Assembly: GCA_903895595.1 (NCBI GenBank)
Contig: CAITUP010000156.1
Coordinates: 1 to 60,380 of the forward strand
DNA: 60,380 nt
Direction of reading: 5' to 3'
From: an uncultured Acetobacteraceae bacterium
GTDB lineage: Bacteria > Pseudomonadota > Alphaproteobacteria > Acetobacterales > Acetobacteraceae
Part shown: in pieces, positions 36,777 to 45,424 of the stretch
How positions within the stretch are numbered: the stretch's first letter is position 1
Layout: every line of letters begins with the position of its first letter
Position numbers and translations under genes: made by a program
Notes under the pieces: generated by a model
The model's input: the letters and a program-made list of their open reading frames with translations, nothing else
Told to the model about the DNA's origin: nothing
Databases searched by the model: none

Positions 36777-38993
36777 ATGCGCGCGCTTGGCCTCCGGTTT
36801 TTGAAATTCGTGAGTCTGGTCCTGGTGCTGGCCATCGGGATTGTTGCGTTCGTGCTTTGGGAGACGCTGCCCTCCGCGCGGCAGGCAGCCCACATCCCCG
36901 GTTTGTCCGCGCCGGTGGATATTCGCTTCGATATCGACGGTGTGCCGCATATTCGGGCCGCGATAGAGCGGGATGCGATCGCCGCCTTGGGCTTTGTGCA
37001 CGCCCGCGACCGCATGTTCGAAATGGATATGGGCCGGCGGGCGGCGGCAGGGCGGATTTCGGAACTGGCAGGCCCGGCGACGCTGTGGATCGATCGCAGC
37101 ATGCGGACCCTCGGCCTCGCCCGCGCGGCGACGGCCGATTACGCGGCGCTGCCGGACGGGACCAAAACGCTGCTGGAGGCTTACGCCGATGGCGTGAATG
37201 CCTGGATCGACGTGCGCGGGCGGTTTGCCTCGCTGGAGCATCTGGTGATCGGCGCACCGGAACGCTGGCAGCCTGCGGATGGGCTGTTGCGGGTGAAGAC
37301 CATGGAGCTGTTCCTGTCGGCGAACTGGCGCGCGGAGCTGACGCGCCTGGCGCTGGCGGGGCACGCGCCGCAATGGCAGATCGATGAGTTGTGGCGGTCC
37401 GATCCTCGGCGGGAGCATGCGAAGACCGATCCCGGGTTGGCGCCGCTGACTACGCGACTGGCCGCCACGTTCCCACGCTTCCCCGATCCGTGGACGCTAC
37501 CGGACTCGGCGTCCAACGAATGGGCTGTGGATGGGGCGCACAGCGCGACCGGAGCGCCGATCCTGGCCGGGGATCCCCACCTGCAATTCGGCTTCCCCAG
37601 CATCTGGTATCTTGTGCGGGTCGACACGCCGGAGCTGACATTGGCGGGGGCGACGGCACCGGGCTTTCCGTTTCTGGTCATCGGGCACAACGGCCGCATC
37701 GCCTGGACGTTCACCACGACCGATGCCGACGTGCAGGATGTGTTCATCGAGTCCCTCAACGAACCCACGACCGGCCGAGAGGAACGCATCGCGGTCCGGG
37801 GCCAACCCGATGAAATCCTGACCGTGCGGGAAACCCGGCACGGGCCGGTGGTCAGCGATCTGGTCGGAGACCGGACGCATATGCTGGCCGTGGCGATGGG
37901 CAATTTGCAGCCGAACGACACCGCCGCCACTGGGCTTCTGGCGCTCAGCCATGCCGGGTCGGTGACCGATGCAGGGGCGGTCGCGCCCATGATCTCGTCC
38001 CCGGTGCAGAACCTGCTGGTGGCGGACCGGACAACGATCGGGCAATTCGTGACCGGGCGTATTCCCATCCGCAAGGCCGGCGACGGATCGGTGCCGGTGC
38101 CGGGCGATGGATCCCACGACTGGATCGGCTGGGCATCCGGGGCGGAGTTGCCGCACACGGTCGCGCCGGCGGACGGCCGGCTGGTCAATGCCAATGAGCG
38201 GATCGCGCCACCCGACTTCCGGGTCTTTCTGGGGAGGGATTGGTACACCGATTGGCGCGCGCGGCGCATTCGCACGATGTTGGACGCGACACCTAAAGCA
38301 TCCCCGGCCGATTTCGCGCGCATGCAGACCGATGTGCACAGCAGCTTCGCGGTGGCAATCCTTCCGATCCTGCGCTCGGTGCCGGATCGGAACCTGCTGG
38401 CGGGCTGGGACGGCGACATGACGATGGATGCGCCGCAGCCGCTGTTGTTCAACCTTTGGACACGGGAGTTCCATAAGCTGGTGCGGCAACGCGCCGGGAT
38501 CGCCAATACCGCCGGCGGACCAGAGGCCGATTTCGTAGGCTTCGTGCTTTCCCCAGCCGGTGCGCATTGGTGCGGCGGCGATTGCGCCCCAATGCTGCGG
38601 GAGGCGTTGGATAACGTCATGCGCGCACACCCCGATTACGCGGAAAAACACTGGGGTACCGAACACCCAGCGGTGTTCGCGCACCCCATGCTGCGGGGGA
38701 TTCCGCTGCTGGGGGAGCTGACGACCTTCTCCATCCCCAGCCCCGGCGACGACACGACGGTCGACCGAGGCTCTCCCGACACCGCGATGCAGGCCATTCA
38801 CGGTGCCAGCTACCGGGGCGTCTACGACCTTTCCGACCTCGACCGCAGCCTGTTCATGCTGGCGCCGGGGCAATCGGGGCACCCGCTGCGCGCCCATGCC
38901 GGGGATTTGCTGCGGCGCTGGCGGGATGGTGCTACCATCGCTCTGCCCCGCGAGCCGCCCTCGGTCGCGGAAACCATCGAGTTAACGCCATGA
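36777..38993 (+). CDS. Penicillin acylase family protein (Ntn hydrolase)
   Basis: 738 residues. An N-terminal hydrophobic helix (FLKFVSLVLVLAIGIVAFVLW) acts as signal or anchor, so the enzyme is exported. The alpha chain has DGVPHIRA and FVHARDRMFEMDM; the autoproteolysis site precedes Ser246 in DSASNEWAV, which becomes the N-terminal nucleophile of the beta chain. PILAGDPHLQFGFPSIWY and FLVIGHNGRIAWTFTT match the family. Substrates of relatives are beta-lactam side chains, acyl-homoserine lactones and other N-acyl compounds. Its stop overlaps the RDD gene's start (ATGA). ATG 36777 is preferred to the upstream TTG. Confidence 0.94.
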   Translation: MRALGLRFLKFVSLVLVLAIGIVAFVLWETLPSARQAAHIPGLSAPVDIRFDIDGVPHIRAAIERDAIAALGFVHARDRMFEMDMGRRAAAGRISELAGPATLWIDRSMRTLGLARAATADYAALPDGTKTLLEAYADGVNAWIDVRGRFASLEHLVIGAPERWQPADGLLRVKTMELFLSANWRAELTRLALAGHAPQWQIDELWRSDPRREHAKTDPGLAPLTTRLAATFPRFPDPWTLPDSASNEWAVDGAHSATGAPILAGDPHLQFGFPSIWYLVRVDTPELTLAGATAPGFPFLVIGHNGRIAWTFTTTDADVQDVFIESLNEPTTGREERIAVRGQPDEILTVRETRHGPVVSDLVGDRTHMLAVAMGNLQPNDTAATGLLALSHAGSVTDAGAVAPMISSPVQNLLVADRTTIGQFVTGRIPIRKAGDGSVPVPGDGSHDWIGWASGAELPHTVAPADGRLVNANERIAPPDFRVFLGRDWYTDWRARRIRTMLDATPKASPADFARMQTDVHSSFAVAILPILRSVPDRNLLAGWDGDMTMDAPQPLLFNLWTREFHKLVRQRAGIANTAGGPEADFVGFVLSPAGAHWCGGDCAPMLREALDNVMRAHPDYAEKHWGTEHPAVFAHPMLRGIPLLGELTTFSIPSPGDDTTVDRGSPDTAMQAIHGASYRGVYDLSDLDRSLFMLAPGQSGHPLRAHAGDLLRRWRDGATIALPREPPSVAETIELTP

Positions 38994-39490
38994 GCTTAGA
39001 CCGCGACGATTATCTAACCATCGGTGTCGTTTCCCGGCGCTGCTGGGCGTGGCTGATCGATCTGGTTCTGATCGGCATTTTGCTGTGTCTGCTGTGGTGG
39101 GTCCTGGTGCTGTTCGGCGTACTGACCGCGGGATTGGGCTTCGCGACACTGGGCGCGCTGCCGTTCGTGCCCTTCTGCTACCATCTGTTCTCACTGCTCG
39201 GACGGGCGTCCGCGACACCGGGGCAGAAGGTCATGGGGCTGACGGTCCGGCGCAACGACGATCTCGGCCCCCCCACCCCGGCGCAGGCGGTGATTTCGAC
39301 TCTGCTGTTCTACGCCACCCTGGCGACATCCGGCCTGCTGCTGCTGCTGGTGCTGTTCACGCGGCGGCGGCGCGCCTTGCACGATCTGATCGGCGGGCTG
39401 GTCGTGGTACGGCGAAAGGCATTGGAGTCATTGACCCCGAGCGCCGGACCCTGGAACATGTATCATGGATCGCCCGACAGACCCGCATGA
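38990..39490 (+). CDS. RDD family membrane protein
   Basis: 166 residues with RDD features: RRCWAWLIDLVLIGILL (first membrane helix with conserved Arg and Asp), a second hydrophobic block, PGQKVMGLTVRR, and RRALHDLIGGLVVV at the C-terminal side. Three membrane helices are likely. The family's role is generally unclear, with some members in transport. It overlaps both neighbours by four bases (ATGA at each end), so it is translationally coupled to the penicillin acylase and the leucyltransferase. Confidence 0.9.
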   Translation: MSLDRDDYLTIGVVSRRCWAWLIDLVLIGILLCLLWWVLVLFGVLTAGLGFATLGALPFVPFCYHLFSLLGRASATPGQKVMGLTVRRNDDLGPPTPAQAVISTLLFYATLATSGLLLLLVLFTRRRRALHDLIGGLVVVRRKALESLTPSAGPWNMYHGSPDRPA

Positions 39491-40263
39491 GCTCCTATAG
39501 ACCCCCGCGCCGCCCGCAATTTTTCTATACGACCGCGCCGCTGCCGTGCCCCTACGTGGCCGGGCGGACGGAACGGAAAGTCGTGACCGAAATAACCGGG
39601 CCGGACGCCGACGCGCTGCATGACAGGCTGTCCCGAGCGGGGTTTCGGCGATCGCATAATATCGCGTACGCGCCGGTGTGCCCGGCCTGTCAGGCCTGCG
39701 TGCCCATTCGCATCCCGGTCAAAACCTTTCAGCCCGACCGCACGCTCCGCAAAATCGCGCGCGCCAACGCGGGAATGGAAAGCTTCCTGGTCTCCCCCCG
39801 CGCCACGCCGGAGCAGTTTCAGCTGTTTCACCGGTATCAGCAGATGCGGCACGGCGACGGCGATATGGCGACGATGGGCTATTACGACTATCGCGCCATG
39901 ATCGAAGACACGCCGATCCAGACCATGATCGTGGAATACCGCGATCCCGATCAGGGATTGATCAGCGTCTGTCTGGTGGATCATCTCGCGGACGGGCTGT
40001 CCGCCGTCTACAGCTACTTCGCGCCCGGGTTGGAGAAGCGTTCCCTTGGCACCTACGCGGTACTGTGGCTGATCGAGCATGCCAAGCAGCTCGGCCTGCC
40101 CTATGTCTATCTGGGGTATTGGGTGCCGGAGAGCCGCAAGATGGCCTACAAATCCCGGTTCCGTCCGGCCGAGGTTTTGGTGCAGGGCGCTTGGCGCCCG
40201 CTGATCGACGCCGATCGGACCCCCATGGAGCAGGCGGCCCTGGTGCCGGAGACCGCGGGTTGA
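39487..40263 (+). CDS. bpt: Aspartate/glutamate leucyltransferase (Bpt)
   Basis: 258 residues, homologous to eukaryotic ATE1. N-degron pathway enzyme that adds Leu from Leu-tRNA to proteins with N-terminal Asp or Glu, marking them for ClpAP. Seen are CPYVAGRTERKVV, the Cys cluster region YAPVCPACQACVPIRIPV, LRKIARAN, GYYDYRAMIEDTP, SYFAPGLEKRSLGTYAVLW and GYWVPESRKMAYKSRFRPAE. Length is normal for the family. It overlaps the RDD gene upstream and the Nudix gene downstream. Confidence 0.95.
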   Translation: MSSYRPPRRPQFFYTTAPLPCPYVAGRTERKVVTEITGPDADALHDRLSRAGFRRSHNIAYAPVCPACQACVPIRIPVKTFQPDRTLRKIARANAGMESFLVSPRATPEQFQLFHRYQQMRHGDGDMATMGYYDYRAMIEDTPIQTMIVEYRDPDQGLISVCLVDHLADGLSAVYSYFAPGLEKRSLGTYAVLWLIEHAKQLGLPYVYLGYWVPESRKMAYKSRFRPAEVLVQGAWRPLIDADRTPMEQAALVPETAG

Positions 40264-40889
40264 CCGAGCCCCAATGGTTGCGCTGGGCGCGGGAAATTCA
40301 GGCCATCGCGCAGACCGGCTTGGCCTTCACCAAGGATCCCTACGACACCGAACGCTACCACGCGTTGCGCGCCCTGTCGGTGCGGATCATGGCGGAACAC
40401 ACCGGTGTCGATCCCGCCGCGGTGACCGACCTGTTCGCCTCCGATACCGGCTACGCGACCCCAAAACTCGGGGTCCGCGCCGCGGTGTTCGACTCAGAGG
40501 ACCGCATTCTCCTGGTGCGGGAAGCCGTGGATGGGGATCGCTGGACGCTGCCGGGCGGCTGGGCCGAGGTCAATCAAACCCCCGCCGAGTCGGTGGTGCG
40601 GGAAGTGTTCGAGGAATCCGGCTACCGCGTGCGGCCCGTGAAGCTCGCGGCGGTGTGGGACCGCGTGCGCCAGGGCCATCCGGCAGGTGGGGCGTCGGTG
40701 ACCAAGCTGGCCTTCGTTTGCGCGCTGGAGGGCGGATCGCCGACCACCAGCCTGGAAACCAGCGGTTGCGGCTGGTTCGCTGAGTCCGACATCCCCTCCG
40801 ACCTGTCCATACGGCGCACGCTTCCGCACCAGATCGTCCGCATGTTCGACCATTGGCGCGATCCCGCGCTGCCCACCGATTTCGAGTGA
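40260..40889 (+). CDS. Nudix hydrolase
   Basis: 209 residues. The Nudix box is GGWAEVNQTPAESVVREVFEE followed by SGY, with the metal-binding Glu residues in REVFEE. Before it lies a Nudix N-terminal domain (WAREIQAIAQTGLAF... VTDLFASDTGYATPKLGVRAAVF), typical of nucleotide-sugar or ADP-ribose-type pyrophosphatases. The start is taken as TTG 40260, which overlaps the bpt stop (TTGA); no ATG exists before the domain. Fourth gene of the coupled set. Confidence 0.9.
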   Translation: MTEPQWLRWAREIQAIAQTGLAFTKDPYDTERYHALRALSVRIMAEHTGVDPAAVTDLFASDTGYATPKLGVRAAVFDSEDRILLVREAVDGDRWTLPGGWAEVNQTPAESVVREVFEESGYRVRPVKLAAVWDRVRQGHPAGGASVTKLAFVCALEGGSPTTSLETSGCGWFAESDIPSDLSIRRTLPHQIVRMFDHWRDPALPTDFE

Positions 40890-40898
40890 GAGGTTTCC

Positions 40899-41312
40899 AT
40901 GGACCGTATCCGTATCGTCGCCGGCCCCTACACGTTCGGTGCGCACTTCGAGGACGCCAACGCCCCCTATAGCTGCGCGGCGTTCCGCCAACTGCTGCCG
41001 TATAAGCAGCGCATCATCCATGTGCGCTGGAGCGGCGAGGCCTGCTGGATTCCCTTAGGCGATCTGGACCTCGGATTGGGCTTCGAGAACGCGACCAGCT
41101 ACCCGTCCCCCGGCCAGATCCTGCTGTATCCCGGCGGGATCAGCGAGACGGAGATTCTGTTGGGCTACGGCGCCGTGCAATTCGCCAGCAAGGCGGGGCA
41201 ACTGGCCGGCAATCACTTCCTGACGATCGATCAGGGGCTGGAGAACCTGACGCCGCTCGGGAAGATGGTGCTGTGGCAGGGGGCGCAGGATATTTTGTTC
41301 GAGGCTGCGTAG
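40899..41312 (+). CDS. DUF3830 family protein
   Basis: 137 residues matching DUF3830 (cyclophilin-like fold): PYSCAAFRQLLPYKQRIIHVRWSGEACWIPLGDL, ATSYPSPGQILLYPGGISETEILLGYG and AGNHFLTIDQGLENL. Members are found near decarboxylase and amidohydrolase genes, but no function is established. It starts 9 bases after the Nudix gene and is probably in the same transcript. Confidence 0.88.
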   Translation: MDRIRIVAGPYTFGAHFEDANAPYSCAAFRQLLPYKQRIIHVRWSGEACWIPLGDLDLGLGFENATSYPSPGQILLYPGGISETEILLGYGAVQFASKAGQLAGNHFLTIDQGLENLTPLGKMVLWQGAQDILFEAA

Positions 41313-41346
41313 CGGGACGCCGCATCGAGGCCGTGGGCTCTCCCTT

Positions 41347-41378
41347 CGTCATCCCCGGGCTTGTCCCCGGTGATGACG
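41347..41378. repeat. REP-like palindrome
   Basis: Imperfect inverted repeat with arms CGTCATC-CCCGGG and CCCCGG-TGATGACG around CTTGT, in the 184-bp gap between DUF3830 and the PEBP-like gene. It may double as a weak terminator. Confidence 0.65.
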
Positions 41379-41496
41379 GAGGGAGCGGCTTGCGACGTTC
41401 GAGCGATTGCCCTGGGGGCGGCGTTCTCCCCTTTGCACATCTATCCCCAACGCGTAGCATCGGACGCATAAACGGTGGAATTAGAGGGAACACGCC

Positions 41497-42078
41497 ATGA
41501 AATTCGGGATGAAAAGCCTGTTGGTACTGGGTGGACTGGGCCTCGCCCTCGCAGCCCAAGCGGCCGAGCCCCCGAAGAAGGCGCCGCCACCGTTCAAGAT
41601 GATATCCCCGGCGTTCCACGATAACGCCCCTCTCGCAATCAAGAACGCCGGCGACCGCAAGGACAACCCCAACTGCGTCGGGCAGAGCGTCTCGCCGCCG
41701 CTGCAATGGAAAAACCCACCCGCCGGCACCGCCAGCTACGCGCTCTTGCTCGTCGATCCCGAGGGGCGCGGGGGTCTCGGTGTTGTCCATATGGTCACCT
41801 ATGGCATCCCCGCCGCCGTCACCGGCTTCGCCGAGGGCGAGTTGACCAAGGCGTCCGACAAGTTCGTGGGCGGCAAGAGCACGATGGGCCTGCCGACCTA
41901 TTTCGGCCCCTGCACGCCGCCCGGCGACTGGCATCATTATACCTTTACGCTGATCGCGACCGATCTGGATCCGAAGGCGCTCGCACCCGGCATGACTCGC
42001 GATGAGCTGTTCGGTGCCCTCGCCGGCCACACCAAGGGCGCGGCCGGTCTGGTCAGCCGCTTCCGTCACCCGCAATAA
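41497..42078 (+). CDS. YbhB/YbcL-type (PEBP) protein, exported
   Basis: 193 residues. A signal peptide (MKSLLVLGGLGLALAAQA) precedes the phosphatidylethanolamine-binding fold: SPPLQWKNPPAGTASYALLLVDPEG, HMVTYGIPA, YFGPCTPPGDWHHYTFTL and LDPKALAPGMTRDEL. PEBP-family members bind phospholipid head groups or act as Raf-kinase inhibitors in eukaryotes; the bacterial role is not known. Ends 10 bases before the dehydrogenase gene. Confidence 0.92.
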   Translation: MKFGMKSLLVLGGLGLALAAQAAEPPKKAPPPFKMISPAFHDNAPLAIKNAGDRKDNPNCVGQSVSPPLQWKNPPAGTASYALLLVDPEGRGGLGVVHMVTYGIPAAVTGFAEGELTKASDKFVGGKSTMGLPTYFGPCTPPGDWHHYTFTLIATDLDPKALAPGMTRDELFGALAGHTKGAAGLVSRFRHPQ

Positions 42079-42088
42079 GGTCTCCCTC

Positions 42089-43144
42089 ATGGCGCCCAAC
42101 ACCAAGCGCGTGTTCTACGTGAACGCCGTGTCCGCTCAGGTTTACATCGACATTCTGGCGGGACGGCCGGATGTTCAGCTCGACAAACTGGTCAACGAAA
42201 GTCCGGAAGACGAGGCCGAACGCGTGCTGTCGCAGGCGCATGCGTATCAGATCGGTTCGTCCCGCCAGGAACTGGACATGCAGTACCAGGGCTATACGCC
42301 GTTGCTTCGGCGCTGCCCCAACCTTGTCGTCCTGTCCACCAATGGCGCCGGGTTCGACACGGTGTCTTTGGACGACGCCACGAAGGCCGGTGTCGCCGTG
42401 GTCAATCAGGCAGGGGGCAACAAGGAAGGCGTCGCCGAACACGTCATGGCCATGATGCTGGCCCTGTCGAAAAAGATCATGCTGTCGGATCACCAGATGC
42501 GCTCGGGTGGCACCTACAACCGCCGCGACTATATGGGCGACGACGTGCAGGGCCGAGCAATCGGCATCGTCGGGCTGGGCAATGTCGGCGGGCGAGTCGC
42601 GGAACTCTGCCGCGGGCTGTTCCGCATGCGGGTGATGACCTACGACCCCTATATCACCGCGGAACAGGCGGCGGCCCAGGGCGTGGAGAAGATGCCGACG
42701 CTGGATGCGATGCTGCGGCAGGCCGACTACATCTCCATCAATTGCCCTCATACGGCCGAGACTCGCGGCATGATGGGGGCGGCGCAGTTCGCGACGATGC
42801 AGCCGCATGCGTATTTCATCACCACCGCGCGCGGCGGCATCCATGACGAGGCCGCTTTGGCCGCCGCCCTGACCGCGAAGCAGATCGCCGGCGCCGGGCT
42901 GGATGTGTGGGAAGACGAGCCACCACCGAGCGATCATCCGCTGCTGGCGTTCGACAACGTGCTGGTCAGCCCGCACACGGCGGGGATCACGCGTCAGTCG
43001 CGCCACAACATCGCGAAAATCGCGGCGGAGCAGATGCTGGACATTCTGGATGGTAAGAAGCCGCCGCGCCTGCTGAACCCCGAGGTTTGGCCCGCCTATC
43101 GGGAGCGGTTCAGCCGCATTCTGGGGTTCATGCCGGAGGCTTAG
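42089..43144 (+). CDS. D-isomer-specific 2-hydroxyacid dehydrogenase
   Basis: 351 residues from ATG 42089. The NAD-binding site is GIVGLGNVGGRVAELCRG; the catalytic Arg-Glu-His are in TTARGGIHDEAAL, DVWEDEP and SPHTAGITR. It reduces a 2-oxo acid or oxidises a 2-hydroxy acid. It lacks an ACT domain, so it is not a full-length regulatory SerA. It is probably co-transcribed with the PEBP-like gene and is followed by a strong hairpin. Confidence 0.93.
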   Translation: MAPNTKRVFYVNAVSAQVYIDILAGRPDVQLDKLVNESPEDEAERVLSQAHAYQIGSSRQELDMQYQGYTPLLRRCPNLVVLSTNGAGFDTVSLDDATKAGVAVVNQAGGNKEGVAEHVMAMMLALSKKIMLSDHQMRSGGTYNRRDYMGDDVQGRAIGIVGLGNVGGRVAELCRGLFRMRVMTYDPYITAEQAAAQGVEKMPTLDAMLRQADYISINCPHTAETRGMMGAAQFATMQPHAYFITTARGGIHDEAALAAALTAKQIAGAGLDVWEDEPPPSDHPLLAFDNVLVSPHTAGITRQSRHNIAKIAAEQMLDILDGKKPPRLLNPEVWPAYRERFSRILGFMPEA

Positions 43145-43164
43145 GGCGCTTCCGGTCAGGCTAA

Positions 43165-43195
43165 GCGTACCGCGGGTCTGTGTTCCGCGGTACGC
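43165..43195. terminator. Bidirectional hairpin between convergent genes
   Basis: Perfect 11-bp inverted repeat GCGTACCGCGG / CCGCGGTACGC with a 9-base loop, between the converging dehydrogenase and TadG-like genes. No T-run follows, so it is a factor-dependent or hairpin-only terminator candidate. Confidence 0.7.
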
Positions 43196-43212
43196 CTGGC
43201 CCGCCCGCTCGG

Positions 43213-44583
43213 CTACGCCCCGACCGCTTTAAGGCGCGAGCCGAAATACTGGCACACGTTCGATGCAGCCGCGGGAATGTCGGACGCATTCGCGGCATTC
43301 ACATGGAACCCGCCGTTTTGGACCCAGCTCGCGATTTCCGTATCAGGGCTGCTGCCCGTGTCTGGGGTGTTCGGCTGTGCCGCTGCCGTCGCGTCGCCGC
43401 TGAAGTATACGGTCGAGACAACCATGTTGGCCGCGCCGGCGAGGGCGGCCTGTGCCCGCGCCCACTTGATCAGATCGAGATTGGTGCAATTGGTGGAGCA
43501 GGATGCGGGTCCGGCACTCGCGGCGCCGACCCAGCCACCGTGTTTTGCCAGCGTCGAATAGTCGGTGCCGGCAGCCTTCACACCCGCCACCAACGGTGCG
43601 TCCAACGGATCGACGGTGGGTAGTTGGTCGGTGATGATGACGATATGGTTGATGGAATTCTGAGTAGCCGCGGCGTTCAGCAGCGAGATCGCTGAATACA
43701 GGCCCGAAGCCACGTCCGAACCCACGCAGGATGGCGGACCGCTGCCTTTGGTCCCGTGCTCGCAGTAGGGGAGTGCCGTAGTACCTTTCGAGCTGGGAGC
43801 CGTCGCTTGCGCGGTGGTCAGCGTGGCGTACAATGACGCGTAGGATGTACCAACGGCTTTCATCGACTGCGCTGTCCCGGTATCCAGCGTAAATCCGACC
43901 ATCCCGAATTTGGAATTCGCGCTGCCGTAGGAGTGAAGGCAATTCAGGATCGCGAGGTCGGCCGCCAATTGCTGCCTGAGATCCGGGTAACCGGTGGTGC
44001 TGTTAAAATTCTTCCCAACATCGTGCAGCATCAGAATATTGACCGTCGCGGCGGCTGGGGCGACACTTGGGACGCCCGCAGCGGTCGTGGGTGTCGGAAT
44101 GGAAGAGATCGCGGATTTGGTGATGGTCAGGTTCGGCACACCGAAAACGCCGCCCAAAACGGTCGACAGCGAAACCGAGCTGGTCACTTGAACGGCATTG
44201 GGCGTGCCCGCCCCTTGATTCACATTGTTCGAGAGAGCGTTGTAGGTGCCAGCGACGACAGTGATATTCGACGCCGACAGCAGCGCGGAATTGGCGTGCG
44301 CGATCGTCGTCGCATAGGTCTGCATGGTCGCGCCGCCATCCTTCGCGTAGGAATTGCCCGAGGCTCCGGCGGCGATCGCGGCCAGTTGCGTCGCATAATT
44401 GATCTGTGCTGCCTGCGACAATGCGCGGACAGCGTCGAGCCCGAGAAGGCCGACGGCAATCATCGCCGGGATCAGGGCCGCAATAAAGATCGTCATGCCG
44501 CCGCGTCGGTCCTGGCGCAGCGTGACGCCTCCTCCCTCGTTGCCCCGGACCGCGGAATTGCGCGAATGGCAGGAGGCGGTCAT
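43213..44583 (-). CDS. TadG-like pilus-assembly/vWA-type protein
   Basis: 456 residues. The N-terminus has RRGGMTIFIAALIPAMIAVGLLGLDAVRAL, a type IV pilin-like hydrophobic segment of Tad (putative Flp pilus) proteins, followed by a Thr/Ser/Asn-rich extracellular region. From about residue 180 it resembles a von Willebrand-type domain (NILMLHDVGKN; GSANSKFGMVGFTLDTG; NHIVIITDQLPTVDPL), but the usual DxSxS is not obvious. Thr/Ser/Gly-rich beta repeats fill the centre. TadG is thought to be a pilus-assembly protein at the cell surface. Its start overlaps the TadE-like stop (ATGA). No tadA, tadB or flp genes are in the window. Confidence 0.7.
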   Translation of the reverse strand: MTASCHSRNSAVRGNEGGGVTLRQDRRGGMTIFIAALIPAMIAVGLLGLDAVRALSQAAQINYATQLAAIAAGASGNSYAKDGGATMQTYATTIAHANSALLSASNITVVAGTYNALSNNVNQGAGTPNAVQVTSSVSLSTVLGGVFGVPNLTITKSAISSIPTPTTAAGVPSVAPAAATVNILMLHDVGKNFNSTTGYPDLRQQLAADLAILNCLHSYGSANSKFGMVGFTLDTGTAQSMKAVGTSYASLYATLTTAQATAPSSKGTTALPYCEHGTKGSGPPSCVGSDVASGLYSAISLLNAAATQNSINHIVIITDQLPTVDPLDAPLVAGVKAAGTDYSTLAKHGGWVGAASAGPASCSTNCTNLDLIKWARAQAALAGAANMVVSTVYFSGDATAAAQPNTPDTGSSPDTEIASWVQNGGFHVNAANASDIPAAASNVCQYFGSRLKAVGA

Positions 44584-45119
44584 GTGCAGCTTCCTTGTTT
44601 CATAGCGACGGACGTCGCGGTCAGTTGCTTACCGGAGAACATACTCATGGTCGAACCGAACATGACAGACAGGTCCACAACGCCCGCGGCGGTGGCATCG
44701 ACGGAAAGGGAAATCGTGACGGTCGGCGGTGCCGACGCGCAGTTCACGTTCGTGGTCACCGTAAAGGCCGCCCAGGTCGGCAGGCCCTTGCAGGCATAGT
44801 ATTCGATCTTCGAGGCATTCGTTGCCGTCGCGCAGGCAACCGCGGTCGAACTCGGGTTTCCCGAGGAAATCACACCGTTATCGTTCTGGGTGATCTGGTT
44901 CGTAGCGACCGACATCGACGCGTAATTCGCGGAATTCTGCATCACGGACAGCGTATAAAACATCAAATTGATCGCGATGAAGCCGAAGACGATCAGCAGC
45001 AGCGGGGTGACCGCGAGCGCGAATTCCACCGCCGCCACACCCCGCCGGCAAGATCCCAGACCAATCCATGCGGCCGAATGCCGGCGCAAGCCCGGAATCG
45101 CGGATGACCGACTGTCCAT
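44580..45119 (-). CDS. TadE-like protein
   Basis: 179 residues if started at ATG 45119; the frame is open further to 45206 (GTG). The TadE motif RRGVAAVEFALAVTPLLLIVFGFIAINL marks a pseudopilin-like membrane segment with Glu at the position of the prepilin-type glutamate. The rest is Thr/Ser/Asn-rich and contains two Cys pairs. It is coupled to the TadG-like gene downstream. As an orphan pair they could be minor surface proteins of a Tad pilus coded elsewhere. Confidence 0.75.
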   Translation of the reverse strand: MDSRSSAIPGLRRHSAAWIGLGSCRRGVAAVEFALAVTPLLLIVFGFIAINLMFYTLSVMQNSANYASMSVATNQITQNDNGVISSGNPSSTAVACATATNASKIEYYACKGLPTWAAFTVTTNVNCASAPPTVTISLSVDATAAGVVDLSVMFGSTMSMFSGKQLTATSVAMKQGSCT

Positions 45120-45424
45120 GGGATAGTACGGTCCCCACCAAGCCATGAGCTTGGCGCCAATCTTCGCGATGCGATGACCCGGTTTCAGTCTCTTTACCCC
45201 ATTCACGCCCAGCGCGCGCTCCGCTTGACGCTAATTTATACCACAGTCTCATTTTTAGCGGAGTTTTGGGTCCGGCGCAAGGATTGAGATGATTCTGCGC
45301 GATCTTATGTACGTGACCCGATGACTCCACCTAATTCCACGGGAATTGACACGACGTCGCTGCCGAGGCGCGCCCCAGCATCGAAGCCGGCAAAATGCCC
45401 GTTTCCAAAGTCCGCCGTCAGCGG

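Noticed and set aside
37181-38620. Long minus-strand frame antisense to the penicillin acylase gene
   Set aside because: The plus-strand product has full family motifs; the minus frame has no start signal or domain.
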